Positions 8,598 to 15,585 of a DNA stretch of 64,000 nucleotides are shown here, in pieces. The stretch is from Methanolapillus ohkumae (GTDB taxonomy: Archaea > Halobacteriota > Methanosarcinia > Methanosarcinales > Methanosarcinaceae). Numbering within the stretch: the first letter of the stretch is position 1; each line of letters starts with the position of its first letter. Made by a program: the position numbers and the translations under genes. Where the stretch lies: the NCBI RefSeq assembly GCF_032594355.1, contig NZ_CP131061.1:310001-374000 (forward strand), written 5' to 3'. Under the pieces are notes generated by a model, which saw only the letters and a list, made by a program, of their open reading frames with translations, made no database searches and had not been told where the DNA came from.

Positions 8598-9647
8598 ATG
8601 ACAGTCGGAATTGTTTCCTACGGTGCCTACATTCCCAAATACCGGATTAAAACCGAAGAGATTGCCGGAGTTTGGGGCGGAGACGCTGAAATTTTAAAAG
8701 CCGGTTTGAAAGTTTATGAAAAATCGGTTCCGGATGTTGACGAGGACGCGGCGACGATTGCGGTCGAAGCGGCACGAAACGCACTCAAACGGGGGAAATT
8801 CGATCCCCAAAGAATCGGAGCGGTGTACACCGGCTCTGAAAGCCACCCGTATGCGGTCAAACCGACCAGTACGATTGTGGCTGAAGCCGTTGGCGCAACC
8901 CCGGACATGACCGCGGCAGACTTTGAGTTTGCCTGTAAAGCAGGATCAGCTGCCGTTCAAGTCTGTATGGGTTTGGTCGGCTCCGGCATGGTGGATTTGG
9001 GACTTGCGATCGGCGCCGACGTGTCTCAAGGCGCGCCCAATGACGCTTTGGAATACACGGCCGCGGCCGGCGGCGTTGCTTTTGTGATCGGAAAAGAAAA
9101 ATCCGAACTCATTGCCGTCATCGAAGACACTTACTCTTTTACCACCGACACCCCCGACTTCTGGCGGCGTGAAGGACAACCGTACCCCGGCCACGGCGGA
9201 CGGTTTACGGGAGACCCCGGATACTTTAAACACGTGACCAGCGGCGCCAAAGGTCTCATGAAAAAGATGGGAACCAAGCCGTCGGATTACGACTATGCGG
9301 TTTTCCACCAGCCCAACGGTAAATTTCCGGAACGGGCCGCGCAACTACTCGGGTTTACACCGGAACAAATCAAGCCGGGACTCGTGGTTCCAAAACTCGG
9401 AAACACATATTCCGGATCCTGTTTGATGGGAATCGCGGCCACACTTGATATTGCAAAACCGGGTGACCGCATCTTCGCAACCGCTTATGGTTCCGGTGCC
9501 GGATCCGATGCGTTCAGCATTCTTGTGACCGACAAAATTGAAGAGAAAAGAAAACTGGCTCCGTCCGTTCAACAACTTTTGGCCGATCCGATTTACCTCA
9601 GCTACGGTAAATACGCGCACCACAAAGGAAAAATTAAGTTCGGATGA
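8598..9647 (+). CDS. Hydroxymethylglutaryl-CoA synthase (archaeal)
   Basis: 349 aa, full length. It condenses acetoacetyl-CoA and acetyl-CoA to HMG-CoA, the first committed step toward mevalonate and archaeal lipids. The thiolase-fold features are present: the opening TVGIVSYGAYIPKYRIK, a Glu in YTGSESHPYAVKPTS (about residues 74-88), the catalytic Cys in FACKAGSAAVQ (about 111) and the catalytic His in AVFHQPNGKFP (about 234). The ATG is preceded by GCAGGTGA. It is the first gene of a three-gene operon with thiolase and a Zn-ribbon protein, the arrangement in which archaea couple the two reactions through a shared CoA site. Confidence 0.93.
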   Translation: MTVGIVSYGAYIPKYRIKTEEIAGVWGGDAEILKAGLKVYEKSVPDVDEDAATIAVEAARNALKRGKFDPQRIGAVYTGSESHPYAVKPTSTIVAEAVGATPDMTAADFEFACKAGSAAVQVCMGLVGSGMVDLGLAIGADVSQGAPNDALEYTAAAGGVAFVIGKEKSELIAVIEDTYSFTTDTPDFWRREGQPYPGHGGRFTGDPGYFKHVTSGAKGLMKKMGTKPSDYDYAVFHQPNGKFPERAAQLLGFTPEQIKPGLVVPKLGNTYSGSCLMGIAATLDIAKPGDRIFATAYGSGAGSDAFSILVTDKIEEKRKLAPSVQQLLADPIYLSYGKYAHHKGKIKFG

Positions 9648-9659
9648 GGGGGAATAAAA

Positions 9660-10832
9660 ATGAGAGAAGTAGCAATTGTCGGCGCAAAGACGACAGAATT
9701 TGGAGAACTTTGGGAACGGTCCTTGCGTGACATCGTTGTCGAAGCCGGAATCGGCGCCATTGAAGATGCCGGAATTTCCGGAAAAGAAATCGATGCCATG
9801 TATGTCGGAAACATGAGTGGCGGCCGGTTCGTTGAACAAGAACACTTAGGTGCGCTCATTGCGGATTATTCCGGTCTTGCGCGCGGACTTCACGTGGCGT
9901 CGACCCGTGTGGAAGCGGCCTGTGCCTCCGGAGGTCTTGCGCTGCGCCAAGCGATTCAAGCCGTTTCGTCCGGTTACAGCAATGTTGCCATTGCGGCCGG
10001 TGCCGAAAAAATGACAGATATCTCTTCCTCCGGTGCGACAGACGCGCTTTCCGCCGCCGCCGACCGTGAATGGGAGGGTATCCAGGGGGCGACGTTCCCG
10101 GGAATTTATGCCATGATTGCCAAATTGCACATGGCAAAATACGGAACCACCAGCGAACAATTAGCGGCGGTTGCCGTGAAAAACCATGAAAATGGTATGC
10201 ACAATCCGATTGCTCAATTCAAGAGCAAGATTTCCATTGAGCAGGTTTTAAAATCGATTATGGTCTCTGACCCGCTTCACATTTTGGACTGTTCTCCGGT
10301 GTCGGACGGCGCCGCAGCCGTCGTGGTTGTGCCGGCGGAAGACGCTCTTAAATACACGGACAAACCGATTTATGTGAAAGCCAGCGCGCAAGCAAGCGAC
10401 ACAATCGCTCTTCACGACCGCCGCGACATCACTACGTTGGATGCAACGGTTGTTGCCGGAAAGCGGGCCTACGAAATGGCCGGACTCACCCCCAAAGACA
10501 TCAGCTTTGTCGAAGTGCATGACTGTTTCACCATCGCCGAAATTTGTGCGATTGAGGACCTTGGTTTTGCTGATAAAGGAAAGGGCGGTGTCGTGTCCAT
10601 GAACGGCGAGACAAAACTCGGCGGCAGAATCCCGGTCAACCCGTCCGGCGGCCTGAAATCCTGCGGCCACCCCGTCGGTGCCACCGGTGTTAAGCAAGCG
10701 GTTGAAGCGGTCACGCAACTCCGCGGCGAAGCCGGAAAACGCCAGGTTGAGGGCGCAAAGTATGGAATGACACACAATGTCGGCGGCTCGGGTGCCACGG
10801 CTGTGGTGCACATTTTCTCGAGTGAGAGGTGA
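9660..10832 (+). CDS. Acetyl-CoA C-acetyltransferase (thiolase, archaeal)
   Basis: 390 aa. It joins two acetyl-CoA to acetoacetyl-CoA and hands the product to the HMG-CoA synthase encoded just upstream. The nucleophilic Cys lies in VEAACASGGLALRQA (about residue 85), the His in NPSGGLKSCGHPVGATGV (GHPxGATG motif, about residue 340), and a second SCGH Cys is present. The ribosome site GAGGGGG is 8 nt before the ATG, 12 bp after the HMGS stop. Its final TGA overlaps the ribosome site of the Zn-ribbon gene, which implies coupled translation. Confidence 0.92.
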   Translation: MREVAIVGAKTTEFGELWERSLRDIVVEAGIGAIEDAGISGKEIDAMYVGNMSGGRFVEQEHLGALIADYSGLARGLHVASTRVEAACASGGLALRQAIQAVSSGYSNVAIAAGAEKMTDISSSGATDALSAAADREWEGIQGATFPGIYAMIAKLHMAKYGTTSEQLAAVAVKNHENGMHNPIAQFKSKISIEQVLKSIMVSDPLHILDCSPVSDGAAAVVVVPAEDALKYTDKPIYVKASAQASDTIALHDRRDITTLDATVVAGKRAYEMAGLTPKDISFVEVHDCFTIAEICAIEDLGFADKGKGGVVSMNGETKLGGRIPVNPSGGLKSCGHPVGATGVKQAVEAVTQLRGEAGKRQVEGAKYGMTHNVGGSGATAVVHIFSSER

Positions 10833-10837
10833 TATCA

Positions 10838-11230
10838 ATGACAGTACCAAGATTCTGGAGAGAGCAGGCCAGCCGCTACAACTTAGTCGGTTCCCACTGC
10901 AAAACATGTAACGAATATTTCTATCCGGTCCGGAACTTATGTCCGGTTTGCCGCCGCGATGGTGAAATAGAATCCTACAAATTCAAAGGAGAAGGCGAAA
11001 TCGTCACCTACACCGTGACGCACACGACGTCCGATGAATTTAACGATTTGGTGCCGTACACTTTGGCCATTGTCAAATTGGATGAAGGTCCGTGTCTGAC
11101 CACGCAAATCGTGGACGAGCCGGCAAAAGCCGCCATCGGAAAGCGTGTTCACTCCGTGTTTCGAAAACTCGGCAGTGACGGCGAAGATGGTATTCTTTAC
11201 TACGGAACAAAATTCGAGTTGGACAAATAA
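10838..11230 (+). CDS. Zn-ribbon OB-fold acyl-CoA-binding protein (DUF35)
   Basis: 130 aa from the ATG at 10838; a GTG three codons upstream overlaps the thiolase stop and is less likely. The N-terminal rubredoxin-like knuckle is clear (CKTCNEYFYPVRNLCPVC, four cysteines, about residues 19-36) and an OB-fold follows (GEGEIVTYTVTHTT, DEGPCLTTQIVD). In archaea this protein bridges thiolase and HMG-CoA synthase and lets acetoacetyl-CoA channel between them; gene order and spacing here match that complex. Confidence 0.88.
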   Translation: MTVPRFWREQASRYNLVGSHCKTCNEYFYPVRNLCPVCRRDGEIESYKFKGEGEIVTYTVTHTTSDEFNDLVPYTLAIVKLDEGPCLTTQIVDEPAKAAIGKRVHSVFRKLGSDGEDGILYYGTKFELDK

Positions 11231-11258
11231 CCTTTTGGTTTTTCTTCCATAATTTGAA

Positions 11259-11300
11259 ACAATCAATGGCTTTTGCCGTTGATTGTTCTTTTTTTATTTT
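11259..11300 (+). terminator. Terminator of the mevalonate-entry operon
   Basis: ACAATCAATGGC and GCCGTTGATTGT form a 12-bp stem with one G-T pair around TTTT-type loop sequence (11259-11286), followed by a T-rich tract (TCTTTTTTTATTTTTT). Confidence 0.8.
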
Positions 11301-11544
11301 TTGTTTGTTTTTATGTAGTTGAGCGATAAAGCCACTATTTGAGAAACGAATAATGGTACACAAATTCCTCTGCCCTTGAAAAATTCAATAATGGTGGCAA
11401 AGATGCTATTCTTTACCAGAAACATAACTCATCTAGACCCTTTATTAATTATTATGGAGAAAAAATAAGTACGGAAAAATTAAAAATCTATTAAGGTTAT
11501 GGGTGGGATAATTATTATCCCATCTATTTCTAAAAGTGATTTCC
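11301..11544. promoter_or_regulatory. Upstream region of the lipoprotein gene with a palindrome
   Basis: GGGATAATTATTATCCC at 11504-11520 is a 17-bp near-perfect palindrome about 25 bp before the lipoprotein start and could be an operator or leader hairpin. At 11378-11414 a 37-bp stretch is about 76% identical to the 3' part of the Zn-ribbon gene (11164-11200), a possible duplicated gene remnant. Confidence 0.4.
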
Positions 11545-12225
11545 ATGAGATGTCAAAAATTATTTTTCCTCTTGATTTTATGCATCGGAATTTTGATTGC
11601 CGGATGCATCGATTATCAACAAAAAGAAACGGAAAGTCACAATCAAACGGATACTGAGTTCGTTCATTTGGATTCCGATTCCATCAATCCATTGAACAAA
11701 AATATCACAAAATATGAATGGACTTTTTCGGCTACCCCGAGAGACAAAAATATTATCTGGTATCAAAAATGGGGAAATGACTCCCGTTCGGGCTTTACAA
11801 ATGAGACCTTAATTACAGAATCCGATCTGATTTTTTACGGAACCGTTCAAGAAGTTCAGCCGGCGGTTTGGTCAACTTACAGCGGCAAAGCACCGTTCAT
11901 TCTTTATTTCAAACTTCCCGAAAAAGGAATGATGGTTTATGAATCCGGTTCTTGGGAATATAAATCGATTACGTCCTCTGTCACACAAGATGAGTACATC
12001 TATTCAGATATTGTTTTTGAAGTGGATGATTGGGTGAAGGGGCCGGCCGAAAAAGAAATGACCATTTCTGTAAAAGGCGGCCGGGTTGGAAAATTCGCGA
12101 TGATGGGGGCTTACCCAAACCCGTGGGATTTTAAAGCCGGTGAGAAATATTTGATTTATTCCAAAGATTTGGGCAGCGGACAAAACGAGATCATGTATCC
12201 GGGGCTTTTTATCGTTCATGAGTAA
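11545..12225 (+). CDS. Putative lipoprotein, function unknown
   Basis: 226 aa from the ATG at 11545 (a GTG three codons upstream is an alternative). The N-terminus is a lipoprotein signal: basic MRCQK, hydrophobic core and lipobox LIAGC with the Cys near residue 21, so the mature protein is probably anchored on the outer face of the membrane. The rest is a soluble beta-rich domain with paired Trp/Tyr residues, including ESDLIFYGTVQEVQPAVW and FKAGEKYLIYSKD, a pattern seen in many methanogen surface proteins. I do not recognise a named family. An A element follows 30 bp after the stop. Confidence 0.65.
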   Translation: MRCQKLFFLLILCIGILIAGCIDYQQKETESHNQTDTEFVHLDSDSINPLNKNITKYEWTFSATPRDKNIIWYQKWGNDSRSGFTNETLITESDLIFYGTVQEVQPAVWSTYSGKAPFILYFKLPEKGMMVYESGSWEYKSITSSVTQDEYIYSDIVFEVDDWVKGPAEKEMTISVKGGRVGKFAMMGAYPNPWDFKAGEKYLIYSKDLGSGQNEIMYPGLFIVHE

Positions 12226-12255
12226 GGTTTTTTGTTTCTTGGAGGCCAGGCAACC

Positions 12256-12345
12256 TGCGCGCGTGTTATGGCAGCAAATTTTAAAAGACATTAAACAAAA
12301 TCAATGGCCCATTTTTATTTCTGTAAACAGAAAAAAGCGGCAAAT
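12256..12345 (+). repeat. A-family dispersed element, copy A3
   Basis: Core TGCGCGCGTGTTATGGC at 12256-12272, then AGCAAATTTTAAAAG and AAACAAAATCAATGGCCCATTTTTATTT. The extra GT in the core is shared with copy A1. Confidence 0.7.
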
Positions 12346-12349
12346 CCTT

Positions 12350-12419
12350 CAAAAATAGAAATAAAAGCCAACCCGCAGGTATAAAAAAATAATAATTTGC
12401 CGCCATAACGCGCGTGGCG
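12350..12419 (-). repeat. A-family dispersed element, copy A4
   Basis: On the minus strand the core CGCCACGCGCGTTATGGC (12402-12419) is followed by a T-rich tail containing GGGTTGGCTTTTATTT. It faces copy A3 tail to tail, with fewer than 10 bp between the two tails. Confidence 0.7.
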
Positions 12420-12868
12420 ACCCGCTCAAAAATGAAACAAACCACAATCCGACAAAAATGAAACATAATAATATTTGGAAAAATATATAAATTCGATAAA
12501 GTGAAAAAAGATAAGAATAGAAATTAAATAATATAATTAAAAATATAAATATTTGTCGAAAATAAATCGGATAAAACCCTTTGCATCCTTTCAAGTGTCG
12601 ATGATTTTTCCTCATTTTCGACACTTTTTCAAACGAATTTTTCCCTATTTTTGCGGGGCAACTCCGAAAATTTCGGAATACAGAGACTGAAAAATTCGGT
12701 ATACGAATCATCAATCTTTATTTCGTTTATTAACGAAATGAATATATACCTGTGAAGTAATTATCGACTAGAAACGAAAAAAGGATGTCACAGACGGATA
12801 TCCTTTCAAATACCTTTCACACATTTATTTTACAAAAATTTCTATATTAAACGGGATGGAATTGGAAT

Positions 12869-13159
12869 ATGCTCCTTACGGTTGAACCGATTGGCAGTAT
12901 TAGAAAACAGGCAAATAAGACCGAAATTTTAATTTATTCGGAATTTGAGCAAGTCGTCACAAGCATGGTCGATAAATTCGGCAATCATCCGGCGAAAGGA
13001 CAAAAATTATGGGTTGTCCACAAAAGTAAAGACGGCGCAAGACAATTAAAAGTCACTGAAGCGACATTGGTCGAGCGCAAAGGTAACATCCTGACTGTTT
13101 CTAAATTCGACGCGTCCGAGGGACCTGTCATTGACATAACCATCCAACCTTCCAGCTAA
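12869..13159 (+). CDS. Small conserved-looking protein, possibly TrmO/TsaA-like beta-barrel
   Basis: 96 aa, soluble and charged. The opening VEPIGSIRKQANKTEILIYSEF recalls the P-I-G-x-I-R ... E-I-x-I-x-x-E-F start of the TrmO/TsaA (UPF0066) family, but the rest is too short for the full methyltransferase and its catalytic residues are not visible. It may be a reduced relative or an unrelated small protein. It starts with ATG after AT-rich leader DNA carrying two inverted repeats and has its own apparent transcription unit. Function not assigned. Confidence 0.6.
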   Translation: MLLTVEPIGSIRKQANKTEILIYSEFEQVVTSMVDKFGNHPAKGQKLWVVHKSKDGARQLKVTEATLVERKGNILTVSKFDASEGPVIDITIQPSS

Positions 13160-13589
13160 TATGGAAAAAATCTGTTTTTAAAAATTGAATGAAAGGACGA
13201 GAGTCCGCCTAATCTCTTTTTTTACGATTCTATCTCCTTAAATCCATTTTTATTCATTCTTTTTGTTTTTCAATCTTTTGTTTTTATTTTTCGATTTCCC
13301 AAAATGGGTGATCATTTTCGTGACGTCACGAAAATGATCGGATGTATCTTCTCATCGAATTGTCCTTAATTTTGGGGTTTTGTCGCCAAAAATATTGGCG
13401 CTGAAAATAATCCGGCAATTTGAAATATAAAATCCGGCCGGACTAAAACAACTCATTTTCGGGAATTTTTTTATATGACGGCTTCCTTTCTTTTAAAAAA
13501 TCAATGAAAATCAATCGATCAATAAAAAGATCAATGAAAGAAATAAAAATTGGAAATAATTGAATAAATTGGAAAAGTCGGGTGAAAGA
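13160..13589. other. Upstream region of fen1
   Basis: 430 bp, AT-rich. It holds a short hairpin (GGAC-GAGA-GTCC near 13196-13207), the 30-bp perfect palindrome at 13310-13339, and oligo-A/T DNA with repeated ATCAATGAAA words (13500-13550) before the fen1 ribosome site. Confidence 0.5.
13310..13339. promoter_or_regulatory. 30-bp perfect palindrome
   Basis: The sequence from g13310 to c13339 equals its own reverse complement; each arm reads GATCATTTTCGTGAC and the centre is GACGTC. There is no loop, so it is more likely a dimeric protein-binding site than a terminator. It lies 250 bp before fen1. Confidence 0.7.
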
Positions 13590-14615
13590 ATGGGCGCAGA
13601 TATCGGGGATTTGTTAGAGCGGGATGAAATTTCCGCAAAAGATTTGGATGGAAAAATTGTGGCGTTTGACGCTTTTAATGTCATCTACCAATTCGTGACC
13701 ACGATTCGGGGGCGGGACGGGCAAGCGCTTACCGATACCAATGGGAATATCACCTCGCATTTGGCCGGACTTCTCTACCGGACGACAAGTTTTGTCGAAT
13801 CCGGCATCAAACCGGTTTTTGTTTTTGACGGCGAGCCGCCTGAACTCAAAGCGGAAACAATTGAAAAACGCCGCGAACTTCGCGATAAAGCACATGAAAA
13901 ATGGAAGCTTGCGGTTGAAAAAGGAGATACGGCGGAGATTTATAAATATGCGCAAGCATCTGCCCGGATTGACCCGCAAGTGATTGACGAGTCCAAAATG
14001 TTGTTGTCCATGATGGGAATTCCGATCGTGGAAAGTCCGTCGGAAGGAGAAGCGCAAGCGGCTTTCATGTTGGAACAAAAAAGCGTCGATTATGTGTCTT
14101 CTCAAGATTATGATGCTTTTATTTTCGGAGCGCCGCTGGTCATCCGAAATTTAACGGTGTCGGGAAAGCGCAAGCTTCCCGGAAAAAATGTTTATGTGGA
14201 TGTAGCACCCGAAAAAGTGGATTTTCAAAAAAACCTTGCCCGACTCGGCATCACAAAGGAACAATTCATTGACATTGCGCTTTTGGTCGGCACCGATTTT
14301 AACAAAGGATTGGAGCGGGTCGGCGCCAAAACCGGGCTTAAGCTCATTCGGGAAAAAGGAACTTTTGAAGCGGTTCTTCGGTCCAAGGAAAAAGAAGATC
14401 TGATCCCGGAATTTCAAAAAGCGAAAGCATTTTTCGAGCACCCGCCCGTCACCCGGGATTATGTTCTCCGGTGGGAAAAAGCCGATGCGGATAAAATGGT
14501 TGAATTCTTGTGCCGGAAACGTGACTTTTCCGATGACCGCGTTTTAAACGCTTGCCAAAAAATAAATGCGGCGCGGATGGCGAAAAAGAAAACCACATTG
14601 GATCAGTGGTTCTGA
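13590..14615 (+). CDS. fen: Flap endonuclease 1
   Basis: 341 aa from the ATG at 13590, chosen because GGTGA precedes it and MGADIGDLLERDEIS is the usual archaeal start; a TTG ten codons upstream is unlikely. FEN-1 removes 5' flaps and RNA primers during replication and repair. The acidic metal-binding residues are visible in FDAFNVIYQF, VFVFDGEPPELK, SPSEGEAQAAFM, SSQDYDAFIFGAP and ALLVGTDFNKGLERVGAKTGL (helix-hairpin-helix). The C-terminus ends in KKTTLDQWF, a PCNA-interacting peptide, so it should act at the clamp. Single-gene unit followed by a 28-bp tandem array. Confidence 0.95.
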   Translation: MGADIGDLLERDEISAKDLDGKIVAFDAFNVIYQFVTTIRGRDGQALTDTNGNITSHLAGLLYRTTSFVESGIKPVFVFDGEPPELKAETIEKRRELRDKAHEKWKLAVEKGDTAEIYKYAQASARIDPQVIDESKMLLSMMGIPIVESPSEGEAQAAFMLEQKSVDYVSSQDYDAFIFGAPLVIRNLTVSGKRKLPGKNVYVDVAPEKVDFQKNLARLGITKEQFIDIALLVGTDFNKGLERVGAKTGLKLIREKGTFEAVLRSKEKEDLIPEFQKAKAFFEHPPVTRDYVLRWEKADADKMVEFLCRKRDFSDDRVLNACQKINAARMAKKKTTLDQWF

Positions 14616-14644
14616 CCCTCTTTGGCTATTGTTTTTGAGTTTAT

Positions 14645-14777
14645 GGTTTACAGTTTGCGGCTGATGGTTCACGATTTACAATTTGCGGCTGATGGTTCAC
14701 GATTTACAATTTGCGGCTGACGGTTCACGGTTTATAATTTGCTGCTGACGGTTTACGGTTTATAATTTGCTGCTGCC
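14645..14777. repeat. 28-bp tandem array
   Basis: Units begin at 14645, 14673, 14701, 14729 and 14757 (GRTTTAYARTTTGCKGCTGA plus YGGTTYAC); four are full and the fifth runs straight into the core of an A element. Substitutions accumulate from left to right, and units 2 and 3 differ by a single base. Confidence 0.85.
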
Positions 14778-14860
14778 GCGCGCGTTACGATGACACATTT
14801 TTGAAAATATCAACAAAAAGACGGGTTAGCCTTTTGTAAAATATAATTTATTTGCTGCAT
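14775..14860 (+). repeat. A-family dispersed element, copy A5
   Basis: Core GCCGCGCGCGTTACGATG (14775-14792, one change in TTATGG) followed by ACACATTTTTGAAAAT, ATCAACAAAAAGACGGG and TTTTGTAAAATATAAT, the standard tail. Confidence 0.7.
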
Positions 14861-14891
14861 CCGTTTTTGAAAAAATTAAAAAAAATCATAA

Positions 14892-15479
14892 ATGGTTTCC
14901 ATGAAAAAATTACTTTTCACAAGAGAAAGTGCCTGTATCCAGCCGATTCGGGAACTCATTGAACAACAAAATCATCGGACGTTGGTGCTTTGGGCGCTGG
15001 ACTCCGCGTCTTTTGCGTTGAACATTTTTGAGTCACGCTCCGATGATTTGCGTCCGCGCCAAGCGGTTGAAGCGGCCGGATTATGGGCAAGCGGCAGCAT
15101 TAAAATGCCGGATGCGAAAAAAGCCATTCTCGCCTGCCACAAAGCCGCCACCGAATCAGGCAGCGATCCGGTCACAGAAGCCGCCGCACGTGCGGTCGGA
15201 CATGCGGCCGCAACCGTTCACGTAGAAACACACGCTTTGGGATTGGTCTTTTATGGACTGACAGCGGCCGCCTACGCCAAATGTCCGTACACAATGCCGA
15301 ATGATGCGGAAGCATTGGTGGCAGACGAATTGGACTGGTTTTACGAACGGCTGACTTATTGGGAAATTCATGCGGAGGACAAAAAAAGAAGTTGGGCGCC
15401 GTTTTTGCTCAAAGATTCCCCCAACAAAGAAAAACTTTTCCGGCAAAAACAAGAACAAAAAATGAAAAATAAAGTTTGA
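14892..15479 (+). CDS. Imm-5-like 'putative immunity protein'
   Basis: 195 aa, helical and soluble. The block HRTLVLWALDSASFALNIFES followed by D-x-R-P-R-x-A-V-E-A-A-x-x-W-A-S-G and AAARAVGHAAATVHVETHALG is the signature of the family annotated as 'putative immunity protein' (Imm-5-like), found scattered in bacteria and methanogens. Its biochemical role is not known. No toxin or contact-dependent gene lies nearby, so an immunity job is not supported by context. Starts MVSMKK; the fourth-codon ATG is an alternative. No obvious ribosome site. Confidence 0.7.
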   Translation: MVSMKKLLFTRESACIQPIRELIEQQNHRTLVLWALDSASFALNIFESRSDDLRPRQAVEAAGLWASGSIKMPDAKKAILACHKAATESGSDPVTEAAARAVGHAAATVHVETHALGLVFYGLTAAAYAKCPYTMPNDAEALVADELDWFYERLTYWEIHAEDKKRSWAPFLLKDSPNKEKLFRQKQEQKMKNKV

Positions 15480-15585
15480 AGAGAAGAATTTAATACTTCC
15501 ATTTGTTTCATCTCCTCACTCATTTAAATTTATAGAAAAAATTTATAGAAAAATTTCAGTTTTTATTTTTTATTGAGGATTCATT

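Larger units (their letters stand above)
12226..12868. other. Intergenic region with two inverted A elements and palindromes
   Basis: 643 bp with no gene. It contains A elements in opposite orientation (12256 plus, 12419 minus), an inverted repeat ATTTCGTT/AACGAAAT with a TATT loop (12720-12739), a TATA-like aatatata shortly after it, and a hairpin AAAGGAT/ATCCTTT (12779-12806) that would lie in the leader of the gene at 12869. Confidence 0.55.
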
